64,000 bases of DNA from Ceraceosorus guamensis (Eukaryota > Basidiomycota > Exobasidiomycetes > Ceraceosorales > Ceraceosoraceae), in contig NW_020289996.1 in the NCBI RefSeq assembly GCF_003144195.1, positions 311,419-375,418 of the forward strand, written 5' to 3'. Below the pieces are notes generated by a model. It saw only the letters and a list, made by a program, of their open reading frames with translations, ran no database searches and was not told the DNA's origin. Made by a program: the position numbers and the translations under genes. Numbering within the stretch: position 1 is the first letter of the stretch; the number at the start of each line of letters is the position of its first letter. This document shows, piece after piece, positions 46,980 through 58,638 of the stretch.

Positions 46980-47651
46980 TCAAGCATGGCCTGCCGTGTT
47001 GCGCACTTGTTTGAAAGACAGCATGGCGTTCACAGCTCTCCACGTGCTGACCTCGTCTCCTCGAAAGACATCATTCACGTCTGCTGTCCTTCGAACAGCA
47101 CTCAGCTCTGCACCCGGTCCTGCATCCACCCAGCAGGTCCCCGTCTTGAATGGAAATCGCTCCCTCCAGGCCTGAGGTGCCGCTTCGTCCTCCAGCGGCA
47201 CTGCCGGAGTGCCATCGCAGCCCAGTGCGAGCTTTCTAGCGCCACTCCTCAGATGTAGCGATGTGCAGGCAGAGTCGCATTGGCCAAGCAGCACGTCCTT
47301 CCCTGAAGGTGAGCAGAGTAAGATGACGTATGCACATGGAGATCGATATCTTCACTGGTCAAGGAAAGACTCACGAGCTTGCTTAGTCGATCGGAGCCTA
47401 GCTTGCATTGCCTCTCGCTCGCCTCTGAGCTTCAGCGCGTAAAACCAAAGCTGACCTTGGTGCCAACAGTGATCATTCGGGTCGCGACGCCGGAGATGTT
47501 GCTGTCCAAGGACCTGTGATAAGCAACAACTGCTTTGACATTGACTGGCTGGACTTACCTGCTCGGCTCGCCGTGGATGGTGGGCTGGCTTGGTCCCTGA
47601 ACTCGAATGTGCGAGTAGCAGCAACAGCACGAGTCCCGAAGTAGCCCTCAT
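46980..47651 (-). CDS. Small secreted protein of unknown function
   Basis: Exons 47559-47651, 47375-47513 and 46980-47302 give 184 residues. The first 18 or so residues are a signal peptide (MRATSGLVLLLLLAHSSSG). An ATG 16 codons upstream (47699) is in frame and would only lengthen the n-region. A dibasic motif (HPRRAEQ) follows, then a charged region and a part with six cysteines (DHCWHQ, GQCDSACTSL, LGCDGTP, GTCWVD). No family was recognised. The size, signal peptide and cysteines fit a candidate effector or cell-wall protein of a plant-associated smut, but that is inference. The first intron is only 45 bases and in frame; the second is 72 bases. It sits beside the 7.7 kb gene-free stretch. 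Confidence 0.6.
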
Positions 47652-50600
47652 GATGAGACTCAGAACCAAGGCGCGTCCTTTACCGTAGCTGCCTAACATC
47701 GCTGTCGTCGAATGCTCAGCGCGATATACTACTAATGTCTACGTCTCCTTGCTGCAGTCTGGGCAGATGGCCATCCACTCTGCATCTTTGAGAATGCCCA
47801 GTGACGTGAAGCTCAGCTAGCGAGTAGTAGTGGTGTTAGCTGCTGGCGATTAGTGGTGTGAGCTGTTGAGTAGCCGCTGTGATACTCGTAGTCTCGCTGC
47901 CAGCCCTACTTTGGTCTCATGTCCATCAGGGAATCAAAATGACTTTGGGGTGGAAGATGCCGACATGACTTCCAGCACATTTCATCACCCTCAAATCACC
48001 GCCTTCCCTATAGCGAAGGACACGGCATTCCGATGGCGATGTGCGCAACCTTCGGCAAAGGGACTCTGAAAATACAACTCGTCGGCATTCAGCAGCCGAG
48101 CCCGTCCCTATACCGTCCGTCCGTGACTTGCTATTTGCTGTCTACGCAAGACATCCACGCACTGGGACCAAGCCGAAGTGCATCTTATAGCCCAGATGTA
48201 TGCAGACGTTGCGGCGTCTTGATTAAGCTCGACAGAGCAACACAGGCGTGAGGCTCGCCGTGGCGGTGCCTGAGTGAGGCACCCAATTCAAGGTCGTGAC
48301 TTGACTCCTTGCCGCGCGCACAAAGGACCCGTGGCAGGCTCGCCGAAATGATATAGAGAGAGCTCTGCAGTGAGGCACAATGCCCGCGGTGTATCAGCCT
48401 ATCATTTCTCATCGCTGCTGCTTTCCAGCGTGCATGAGTCATGGGCCATCGATCTTGAGCCGTTCGAGCTGGTTGCCATGCAGCTCAGCAAACTTGTGCA
48501 AGGCAAGCGTGGCGTGCTGAGCATGAATATTGGGAGCTCATATATGGTACAGATACACCATTCTCATCCAGAAATCAATCCCCGAGCATCACGATCAGGA
48601 ATCACGAACAAAACGAAGCTCACTCGCGTGACTAACTGTCAATCGTGAATATCTCGAATATATATGATTGGATTAGGTACTCGATCTGTGCTGCGCCCTG
48701 CAAGCGCGCTTGTGCGTCACGCGAGATCCAAGCCGCGGCGCGTCCGCGCAGTGATTCGAACGCGTGAACTCTGTCGCGCAGACGCGTGTTGATTCAGCGA
48801 CCGTGTTTCAGGTGCACACGCTGTGATCACTTCGAGGACTTTTCCAAAGACCATGCTTTCGCCGTCAACAAGTGTCACGTAACGAATCGCTCGCCGTGCC
48901 TGCAGCAGACTTTGGCGGACGTTTCGGTCTGATGTCTGCAAGATCTGCTTCGGAGCCGTTTCTCGGTACTTTGCCCCGCGCTTCCGATGCAGTGCGGAGG
49001 TGCCCTAGCTGGGTGCTGGATGCCGGATGCTGGATGCTCGCGATGGAGTTGCACTCAGCATGACAAGGATGACTATGAAGCTGCATGCTAGCTGCTGCTG
49101 CTGCTGCTCTGCGCGAGTCGCGAAAGCCCGCGCCAGCGAGCTCCGCCATGCAGCGCTAGCCAAGCAGATAGGTCCAGAGCTTCGGAACCGTGGCCGACGT
49201 CTGCATGTGACGATCTTCAAGTTCTACTTTCCTACGTGCAGCTCGCTCTGCGTGAATGCTGTGGGCAAAAGAGGTATGGGTAGAGAGGTCCTGTCCAGTC
49301 TTTTGCTCTCCTAGGGTCCGTTTCTTCTGTGTCCCGCCCTGATTGGCAACACGACTTGTTGCTGCGCAGCGCTGATGCTGCTCATCTAGATGGCTGGGCT
49401 GGTGTCTGCAGCATCAACACCCTAGACTAGGCGCGAAGCTTGCAGAAGGTGACCCTTTGCTGGCGGGTGCGACCGAACGAGCTTGGTGCGAAAGAATCAA
49501 GTCGAGTCGCTTGTCCACATTGACTGTCAAGGACGTTCCCAGCTCAACCTCGGTTGCATTCATCACGATACCTCAGCGCGCTTTCAATTGAAATCCACCA
49601 TCATCACACACGTCTAAGTGAGCATGCTCTCGGCCTCTATACCAAGCGCCCCTCCAAAATCCGGTTGCAATTCGTGTCAGCCAGCCCTGCTATATATGGC
49701 AATCAAGCACAACAAGGTCTATAGTCAACTTAATCGAAGAATGCATGGTTCAGCCAGAGCAACTGCCTTATCGCCGAATCATCACTCACCTAGCTGTGAC
49801 CTGCTGGCCCTACTTCGTCTTTGGTCTGACCCCGCGGAGCATAGCATGGCGCCTCAAGATAACGCAATCTAGCTATGCCGTCGCATGGGATGGTGTCACC
49901 ACGCGACACCCCATACCATGTTGGAGAAAGTTGCTCTGAATTCGTGATTGAGAGGGCTCCACTTTACGGAGGCTCGCATCATTCGCTAATCGCTGATATT
50001 ACGGGTGAGTGCCGTGCCTGTCTTCGTATCTTAGAGTCGGGTCAGATGTCCCCAAAGCCCGCCCTCATGGTGCAATTTGCGTCATGCTTGGTTCGTCCGA
50101 CAAATTGCGGTTGCAGCTATATGGGTCAACTAAGCAACTTGAGCCGTCTTTCGGGGCATATCTGGATGCATGTTGGGGTACGTGGGCTACACAGCTGCGA
50201 GAGTCAGCTGACTATGGCTGCAGAGGATGCACCCTGGGCCCTCCAAGAGTTGCTTTAGTCCTTCGCATTTTACGATCGACACTTCTGAATCGTGCTCCAG
50301 CATGTTGAAGCAGCATCCGCAAGCCCTTGCTACATGTGCTACGTGTGCTACAAGTGCTGCTGCACGGGCGAGTAAGGCTGACGCCCATACACCTAGAAAC
50401 CTAAATTCGCAGCCGCATACTCGAGCTGGACCTCATGCACTCACCTATGAAGTCGTTGATTCAAAAAGACATCTCAGAGGACAATCGTAGCCTGGCAGAT
50501 GCACAACATCAAGCTGATTTCGCCGTTCAGCATGACTGATGAGCTGGCTGGGCTGGAGAGGTATCGACATCGATAAGCTGATATGGCAATGCTGAACCGC

Positions 50601-53600
50601 GACGCGCCGCGAAATCGTCTCCACCGCCATGCCAAGGTGGCGTTTAATTTGGTCGCATATTGAGCATGCCATACATTGCCCAGGAGTACTACTATAGACA
50701 GCTTCTTACTCACCTGCTGCTGCTGCTGTCGACTGCCGAAGCGCGGGTCTAGCCTCCAGCAGTGGCATTCGCTCCCACTCCCTGCTCATGGGGGATCTTG
50801 AAACGGATGTCAGGCGCAATTCTGACCTGAGCAATTTGGAGTCGACTAGCAAGTAATGAAGAATCTTGAAGCAGTATCAAGGCCTGCGCACGCGCCCTGC
50901 CATCAGCATCTTGAGCTAGCTGTGTAATTAATGCGCGACGGGCGCTGACTGACTCATTCACTCTGTCAAACTTTAATTCGCGGCGCAATTTCTGTTGGCA
51001 GTTAGACGAAGAGGACCGTCAGATCATGTGCGCAGCATTTCGCCCTCAATCGTGCGTGCTTGTCCAATGCATATACCTGCCGAAGAGACTAAGGAAACGC
51101 CGGGCTGCCGGCCCTGTTCTACTCAACTCTGGTGGCGAGCATGATGCAACAACCCACCCGGAGCCGCAAGCCGTGACCATCAAGCCTCTCACATATGCTT
51201 TGCGAACGTGGACAGACCCCGCCGCACGAGCAATGAGCTCGGTGCCATCGGCGCCGCCAATTGCAAGAGACGAGCGTTTTTCGCGTGGCTGGAGCTTTGG
51301 TGCGTGTAGTTGGAAAGGTCATCCAGATGGAATTCGTGTGTGCGCAGCCATGGCGCCACACAATGATCACAACAGAAGGAGGTTCCGCCGAGCTGGCTTT
51401 CTACTTGAAAATTTGCTGCTTGGGCGCCGCGGATGGTACTAAGCGACAGCTTTGCCGTGTCAGATGGGAGATTTCCGGTACTCAAGCATGGATTCGCCTA
51501 GCTGCGCTTGTGACTGCCGCTGCATCAGCATGGACAACATTGCGCCTGACTCGCACTCACCTCAACAGCGCGAGGGCCGACTGGGCAGCCCTAATTTGTG
51601 GCAGCACTACTACACTACCACTACTGCCTCTTGCTCTGCTGAGGGACATACGGATTCGAGTCTGCAGCTCTCATGTTGCTTACCGCGTGCTGGTCCTGCG
51701 TGGCCTTCAATTGGTCGCTGCTGCTGGTCTGGCGAAGTACGTGCAAAGATGCATGCCCTCACGCATCCTCATGACCGATCGAGAGAGCAGTGCGCGCAGG
51801 CGAGTCAGCTGCAGTAGCACCGCTTTACAGCCATACTGTGAGTATACTCACGACGGTGCTTCCACAACCGCGGCTCCCTAACACCTTTCATCAGCCGCAT
51901 CTTGCGTCATCGCAGGTAGCGTCAACCCACACAGCAACTCACGAGTCGTGAGTACGAATCACGAATCAAGATCCGTCCACTCTGATCCAAGGTCTGCTCC
52001 TGCTGAAAGCGATGCATCGTTGCGCAGGGCCCCTGCCGAAGCACGCGCAGCAGCTTTCCCCATGGCGAGCCAGGGTACCTCGGCGCGACAGCAGTCGGCA
52101 TTCTGCCCTGCCTGTTCAGGCCCGTGCTGTGACTTACGACTCCAGCTTCAGCCGCGTCACGCCCGCACCGTGAGCAACCATCGACGAGGCAAACACGTCG
52201 AGCAAGCTGCTTCAGTGACAAGTGCGGTCTCCCTACAACGGGCACAATTGCTCTGCACCTCGCGACTGGCGACTTGGAATTATGTTTTCAGCTATAGCAC
52301 ACGGCGACGTCTCTCATTTGTGCCAGAAGGCAGCTGCGTGCATCAGGTCTCTTCATACTTCTTCGCCTGCGCGGTGCTCGATGGATTCGGCATGCCCCAA
52401 CGCACCGCGCTTGTCCATGTTGTATTCGCGAGTCACAAATCGCGATCTTCCTTGGCTTGCTATAAATCCCCTTGGCCATCTCACTACCAAAGCAATTGGC
52501 GTAAAACAGCACGTTCAGCAGCTTTCTCTGTCTTAAAGGCAACGTCTTAATCTACATCAATTTGGCGTCCTATGCGTCCATCACTATCCCTACACAAGCT
52601 CTCGAGACGACTCACGACAGTCAGCATCGCCTTCGTCGACCGGATCAGCCATTCGAATCGCCGTCGCTGTTCTTCAAGTGCTGCTCTCGGCTGGTACTAG
52701 AATCTGCGAGGTCCTTTCTCGCTTCACGTGCAACAGCTTCAAGCTTGCATCTTCACTGATAGAGACGGTGAGTAAAGCTCGTGACTAAGCTCTCGGAGTT
52801 GCGTCCCACCTTTTGTGGCAAAACCAGCTGCAGAAAGCAGCGCTGCGTGCTGCGCTCCTGCTACATCGCGATCGGCGCAAAGCATGTTGCCGCTTCAAGC
52901 ATCTTATTGGAGCTGCTGCACATCGGCTTCAGCTCGCTACATTCGTCCACAACCTTGTCTATCTCAGCGAGACATTCGCAGCGCCTCGAGAAGCCTCGCC
53001 CAAGGGCCGCCGAAGCATGGGAGCCACTCAGTAATCGGATTGGGCTTGGCCTGCAAAGCCACTCATGACCCTCGATCTGAGGGCAGATCACTGCTACATC
53101 GAGCAAGCTGGATTCTCAATGCAGTCGATGTCTCAAACCTTGTAGCAGAGATGCAACGCGGGCTTTTGATTCAGACTTGGCTTGCGGCTGCAAGGGTGAA
53201 AAGCCGCTTGCATAGAGCCACATCTTCGACGACCCTCAACAAAGACTGGCGTGTCAGCAGTGGTCCATTCATGCATGCAGTGCCGGAGACGTAGCTCTGC
53301 TAGCTCGCTCCATCATTCTACATCCTTGCTGGCCCACGGCTCCCATGGCGCTTGTAGTCAGACTGCAGCTCGTGCCGTGAGGCGCTCGCGGAGCCGAAGC
53401 CCCGAACCGTCGTGTAGCGCCTCGCTCTCTGGCTCGGATTGCATCCTCGGCCTTCGCGTCAGTGTGCTGACTTTGATTTCAGTCGCTCTCCGCTCGAACA
53501 CAGATCTTTCGCAGTCGTACGGATCCGAAGAGCTGTTAAGGCTATCGGCATCGGACTCTAAGCTCTGCCATCGGCGAGTGAGTCGCAATGGAGTCTCGAG

Positions 53601-55308
53601 CAGGCGCCGTTCTGGTGGCAGCTGTGGTTGATTCTGGGCATAGCCACAGCGAAGCAAGGAGACGCAGAAGGGTTCAACGGAGTCAATGTCCGTGGTCATC
53701 AGGCTGATATCATGCTTATTCTATCTCTCGATGATGTGCAGCGCCTCGCTAAGTCGTCCTCCTGCAGCGAGGAGCAGCGTCGCAAGCGCGCTGGTGGGAG
53801 CCCGCCTGCCTCTGCAGCGCCTCCGAAAAATCGACCCTCGCTGCTACATCCGGCGAATCTCATTCAAATTGCGCTTACGATTGTAGCGTACGCATCTCCT
53901 ACTGGCCTTTGGCGTCATTGACGCGCGCTTGGTGAGTAGCCCTCCATGGATGCGTACTTCTATACTGCGCAACGTCCCTTCTGGTTTCGTGGCGCCTTCT
54001 TTCGCTCGTCAGCGGCGCTCGTTCGCGATTCGTTGTTGCTCGAATCTAGAGCAAGCTGCTTCGATCACGGCTGCATGCGCGTGGCGTATGTTATCATCGG
54101 GCTACGACGACGGCTCCGCTTGGGATGCAATCCCGCTGGAGATGGTGGTGCGCTTCGGGAGCGTCGTCGTGGCCTGCAGACTTGTCCGGTTGCAGAGATG
54201 TCTTCCTTGCGTCTTGTTGCTTTGCAACATCGCATGCAGTTCTGCCACACGTAAACGTCCGCATTGGGCAAGCGCGCGTGAGATCTATGCAAGGAGGATG
54301 CAGGCAGGCCCGGGGCGGGCGGCGGCACAGGTCGCGGACGCGGACGCGTCAAGACGCTCGCATGCACGCGTGCATCTTTGTCCCGCTCTGCGGGCGCGGG
54401 TCGTGTCACCGTTGCTTTGGGTCGCTTCAATCTCGTTAGGCTCCTTTGCGGCCAGCTAGGGGTCCGGTCGGCCAGTCAAATCTTGCTTGGCTCGTTCGAC
54501 TACGCGGGAGCTAAGGAAAGTCAGACCGGTCGCTTGCGGCTCTTGAATGTTCGGAGCAGCTTGTACCGAAAGCGTTGCGCAGCGAAGCATGGTGAAGCAG
54601 CCCAGCAGCCGCATGTGGCCAAGCTCATGCACCCGACGCCGGTTCCAGCATTATTCACCCGTGATTCAGATTATTGGGAAGCTCGTGTTCAGCACTTGTT
54701 GAGCGGTTTGCCTCAGGATGCGTCGGTGGTAAGAAATCACGAATGCAAGCGGACAGTATAGTGCGCGCGTAAGACGCACGACTGACGCTGTGGACCTCGC
54801 GCCCACACGATGGCCGACCTCTCTCGCTCTAGATTTGTGATAGCATACAGACCTTTGTCGCTTCGCATCCGCTATCATTTTTCGCTGACCATGTGGCTCC
54901 ATCACTCTCCTCCCTCTTACTTGTTCACCTTCCTCTCGACTCTTCCTCGCTTGTCTCGCCACTGTGTTCTTGACGAACCTCGGCGATAATCTGCTCCCGC
55001 TTCGAATTCTTCCGCTTTTGAATTGGGACTTTCTGCACTGTGGATGCACCGATCGGACGATTCGACCTTGGCCATCCTTCTGTGATCCATCTAAAACATA
55101 CCCCACAACAAATTTGGTCCACATCTCACTTCTTGTCTCACTCTTCATCAACATCATCGCCACCATCTATCAACTCGACCAAACCAACCGGCGGATTTCA
55201 TCTTGACGTCTCACGTCTCACACATTCACACCTGTCTCGCAAACATCTTCACATCTCATATCTGCTTTTTGGGCATCACCATCTCCCCTCGACATTGCTC
55301 TTGGCAAC
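47652..55308. promoter_or_regulatory. Gene-free 7.7 kb upstream of the Med1/MedA regulator
   Basis: By far the longest stretch without a supported gene. Open frames up to about 206 codons (for example 51261-51881 and 51948-52550) have mixed Cys/Arg/Ser reading and no family match. Scattered copies of recurring words occur: CAATCGTGAATATC (about 48640), CACGAGTCGTGAGTACGAATCACGAATCAAG (51940-51970). Short phrases GAGCAAGCTGCTTC and CTGCTACATC recur between 52 and 54.1 kb. The last 350 bases (54950-55308) are pyrimidine-rich and likely 5' leader. No tRNA, transposon or long repeat was recognised. The region could be long regulatory DNA of the Med1 gene, with or without non-coding transcripts. 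Confidence 0.45.
49091..49108. repeat. (GCT)6 microsatellite
   Basis: Six tandem GCT units in the gene-free stretch. No coding context is supported. Confidence 0.8.
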
Positions 55309-58191
55309 ATGTCCTGGGCTCAAATGGATGGGTTCACCACGGATCCGCAGCACACGGTGCTCGGGTCCAGCGAGCATTCCGCTGGCCAGCAACCCCAACA
55401 GCAATACTCGCACGCTTTCGACCAGCCGATACTTTCGCCGAGCGCATTCACCAGCACCTTCGGTCTCAGTACCGTGCCTTTTCCACAGAGCGCGCCTCAA
55501 TTCGCTCTGGGCCAGCAAGGCTCGCCAACCTTTGCGACACCTTCCTTCTACGAGCCAAGCTCTTCGAGGTCTGTTCAGCACAATTACGTTCCTCATTCTC
55601 CCGCTCAGACGCAGCCTTCACCTCAAATTGGTCCAGAACATCGAGAGATTGTCGTTGCAACAGCAGGCAACAAAGGCATCGCAATCGTTCCTCAAAGTAG
55701 CGAATGGACGTCTACTAGGCCAAAAAGAGCCACATCACCGCGATCGCGCAACGCGGTTCGGAATCTCACCCGTGGTTTTCCGACTCCGATGAGCAACATT
55801 GCACTGTCCACACCACCAGCCAGCAGGCCGAGTCATTTGCACTCGCCATCTGGCGAGTACGGACTGTCCTCGCCGACGCCGGCGCATCCTTCCATGATGT
55901 CGCCCAGCGGCTCGACTGGTCCGGGTGCTGGCTCTGCTGTAAGCCACGTTGGTCATGACTCAGCAATTTCCGGCAGAGACAGCACTATGGGTGGCGCCTA
56001 CACCCATTCGACTGGTGGAGCATCTTCTTTCCGCTCGATGCGCCCCGGTGGTCTCCTTCAACGTCCTGTTGGTCCGGTCTACGTCCACCAATACAACACA
56101 TTCACTGGAGATGCCGGTTCTCCATGCGAGGTCATCGTCAACGTCGACGTGAGCTGGGCGCGCAACGTTGGACTGCTCGTGGGCGGTTCGCGAATCGGAG
56201 ATGGCACCACCTCGATGGGCACCAGCACCCCGGCTCAGACACGACTGCTCCTGGTGTTTGGCTCTTGCGTAGTAGAAACACAAGCGACGCGCTTGAACAC
56301 CAGTGGGGCGATCTCATCCCCGGCATCCGCCAGGTCGGAAGATTTGGAAATTCACCTCTCGGGATCTGCGCCAAGCTTTTATGACACACGTTGGAGTACA
56401 TCAAGAGTGACCTTGCACGTCCGAGCGCACATCGACATCACGGATCAAGCTTCGCCTTTGAGCGCGGCTGATGCTCTCTGTGTCAGTGGCGTCGACGTCG
56501 CCGATTTCATCTATCCGCCAACGTCACCACGCGACGCTTGGCGACGCGACGCGGAATCTCGCGACGAACCCACCGGGCTCAGACGTCCTGCAAGCTTCCC
56601 CGCATTGGTTGGGTCTTTCGACCATCAGATCCCATCGTCCATCGGGAAAGTACCTTCGCAACGCTCGATCAGTCATCGGAACTTGAGTCGCGTGGGCGAG
56701 ATCGGGTTAGCACGCACAGGCGCTGCGCCGTTCGCTCCTCAACATCGACCCACTTTGTCTTCCTCATCGGCTGGACAATTGAGCGACACAAGCACCTTCG
56801 AGAATGGAGGCGTGATGGGTAAGCACTTGCCGTATTGTCCGCCGAATTGGTCCAATAACCCCCTTCGCCGTAATAGCATTCCCATTGGCGGTGGCGTCAG
56901 TGAGCTCGCCGCAGACGCTGCCCACCACACGACCTCCGACCCGCCATCTGCCAGCTCCGCCACCGAGCATCTACCTTCGCTGATTCGTACCCCTACACAC
57001 GCCTCACCTCGCACAAAACTTCCCAGTCTATCGCTTCGCGGCACTAGTACTTCGTCCGCTGCGCAAGCATCATCGCCATCGAGAGGTCCTGACTCGTCTT
57101 CATCATCAGGCTCGCCACGCGGGGGACCTTCGCAGCTTCGCGCCAATCTCGAGATCCAGAGTGATCTCAACGCTCTAGCCATTGGGTGGTCACATGCTGA
57201 ATGGCAGACGGGACGCCGTTTGATTCAATTTTGGCGCCGTCAAGAGGGCACGACGATCATGACCTACTGCAAAGCGATCCACCCGCACGAGTACAAGTCG
57301 AGCTCGATAGTGGTGTCCTGCATCTTCCGCGCGGACAACAACAAGTGCTACATTACGAGCGTCGACACCATCTACCTCCTCGAAGCTTTGGTCGGTACCA
57401 AGTTCACCGTCGAAGAGAAGAACCGCATTCGTCGAAACTTGGAGGGTTTCCGTCCTCAGACAATCTCAAAGAGCACGCGGAACAAGGAGGAGAGCATCGC
57501 CTTCTTCCAGCTCATCATGTCGTTCCCGAACCCCAAACCTCGCAATATTGAGAAGGATGTCAAGGTGTTCGCCTGGGACCAGCTCGCCAACATGTTGAAG
57601 AAGATCATAAGCAAGTACTCGGCATGTAGCTCTCCCGTGCTGGAAGGCGGTGTCATGAGTGCTCCGCAGATGCATGCTCGCAACGTCAGCATCAGTAGCA
57701 CCGGGAGCATCAAGTCGAATCCTACTCCCCCTTCCACGAAGATGGAAATGGGTAGCACCGACAGCGGGCTCAGCATGATGCCACCCACCGGTCAACACCA
57801 CTACCAATCTCCGGGAGTGGCGAGCCTAGGCGATTATCAGTCTCTATGGACTGGTACCGCTCCGTCCCCTTCTCACCCTCAATCGCAATCCCACGGCTTA
57901 TTTCACGGGGCTCCGCGAGGAGGTTACACGAATGACTACATCACCTCACCCATGAACTACAACAACCAGCCTCTCCACGGCGGATTCGGAGCCCACACGG
58001 GCAGCGGTGGTCCACACTCGGAATTTGTTGCTTCCAACGCACCCAGCCTCATGGGTTTCCACCAACAACAGCACGATCCGCACTCGGTCCAGATTCCTCC
58101 CATATCTTCCTTCTCTCCGAACATGAACGTCGGCTCGCTCGGTATGAGCTTTGGGCAGTCTCACGCTGCCCACCACTCTCACCAGCATTGA
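55309..58191 (+). CDS. med1: Med1/MedA-type developmental transcription regulator
   Basis: Single exon, 960 residues from ATG 55309. The conserved MedA/Acr1/Ren1 core lies at about residues 613-771: LEIQSDLNALAIGWSHAEW, RRLIQFWRRQEGTTI, SIVVSCIFRADNNKCYITSV, DTIYLLEALVGTKFTVEEKN, RIRRNLEGFRP, FFQLIMSFPNPKPRNIEKDV, KVFAWDQLANMLKKIISKYS. The flanks are Ser/Pro/Gln/His-rich and disordered, as in other members. From published work on Aspergillus medA and Ustilago maydis med1, such proteins control sporulation, mating gene expression and virulence. Its role here is inferred. It is one of only two long intronless genes in the window and has the longest upstream region. Confidence 0.9.
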   Translation: MSWAQMDGFTTDPQHTVLGSSEHSAGQQPQQQYSHAFDQPILSPSAFTSTFGLSTVPFPQSAPQFALGQQGSPTFATPSFYEPSSSRSVQHNYVPHSPAQTQPSPQIGPEHREIVVATAGNKGIAIVPQSSEWTSTRPKRATSPRSRNAVRNLTRGFPTPMSNIALSTPPASRPSHLHSPSGEYGLSSPTPAHPSMMSPSGSTGPGAGSAVSHVGHDSAISGRDSTMGGAYTHSTGGASSFRSMRPGGLLQRPVGPVYVHQYNTFTGDAGSPCEVIVNVDVSWARNVGLLVGGSRIGDGTTSMGTSTPAQTRLLLVFGSCVVETQATRLNTSGAISSPASARSEDLEIHLSGSAPSFYDTRWSTSRVTLHVRAHIDITDQASPLSAADALCVSGVDVADFIYPPTSPRDAWRRDAESRDEPTGLRRPASFPALVGSFDHQIPSSIGKVPSQRSISHRNLSRVGEIGLARTGAAPFAPQHRPTLSSSSAGQLSDTSTFENGGVMGKHLPYCPPNWSNNPLRRNSIPIGGGVSELAADAAHHTTSDPPSASSATEHLPSLIRTPTHASPRTKLPSLSLRGTSTSSAAQASSPSRGPDSSSSSGSPRGGPSQLRANLEIQSDLNALAIGWSHAEWQTGRRLIQFWRRQEGTTIMTYCKAIHPHEYKSSSIVVSCIFRADNNKCYITSVDTIYLLEALVGTKFTVEEKNRIRRNLEGFRPQTISKSTRNKEESIAFFQLIMSFPNPKPRNIEKDVKVFAWDQLANMLKKIISKYSACSSPVLEGGVMSAPQMHARNVSISSTGSIKSNPTPPSTKMEMGSTDSGLSMMPPTGQHHYQSPGVASLGDYQSLWTGTAPSPSHPQSQSHGLFHGAPRGGYTNDYITSPMNYNNQPLHGGFGAHTGSGGPHSEFVASNAPSLMGFHQQQHDPHSVQIPPISSFSPNMNVGSLGMSFGQSHAAHHSHQH

Positions 58192-58638
58192 TCCTGATCA
58201 CATTACCCATTCGGAATGACGGTTGCCGATGTGCTCTCAACCATGCGCCATCATTGCCTTTTTGCTACTGAGATCTAGATCAGCGGTACGGTTTGCTTCT
58301 TTGCGTCTCAATTTACCCCACATTTGTACTCTAGCACAGCCAGCCACTCTTAGCCCCGTCGTCAGCATGCTTCTGCATAGACCAGCGGGTCAGAGCATAC
58401 CCTCGCTCCCAAACTTCGAAGGCCATGTCAACCCCTGTTAGCTGATCCCCGAAATGTGCCTCTTACTCAGCCCAGCACATGGTCTCTACAACAGTTCATG
58501 ACAACGTGAGCAATGCGATGACGATTCGAAAATAACTGATCAGAGGACGCTTGTTTGGAGGTCTATTCTTTGGTCTTGATGTGGCAGTGCCACGGATGAT
58601 CAGGCGTCAGAAGGGTGAATTCATGAGAACGTATATAT
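58192..58638. other. Convergent intergenic stretch, Med1 to sirtuin
   Basis: 447 bases between stop codons; expected to hold both 3' UTRs. No gene or clear structure was seen. Confidence 0.4.

Noticed and set aside
48720-48800. tRNA-like phrase GATTCGAACGCG
   Set aside because: No matching A box or cloverleaf stems could be drawn around it on either strand.
51261-52550. Two plus-strand frames of about 200 codons
   Set aside because: Composition and lack of any motif suggest chance frames in GC-rich non-coding DNA.
47652-55308. A transposon or other mobile element filling the gene-free stretch
   Set aside because: No terminal repeats, target-site duplications or transposase, reverse transcriptase or integrase motifs were seen by eye.
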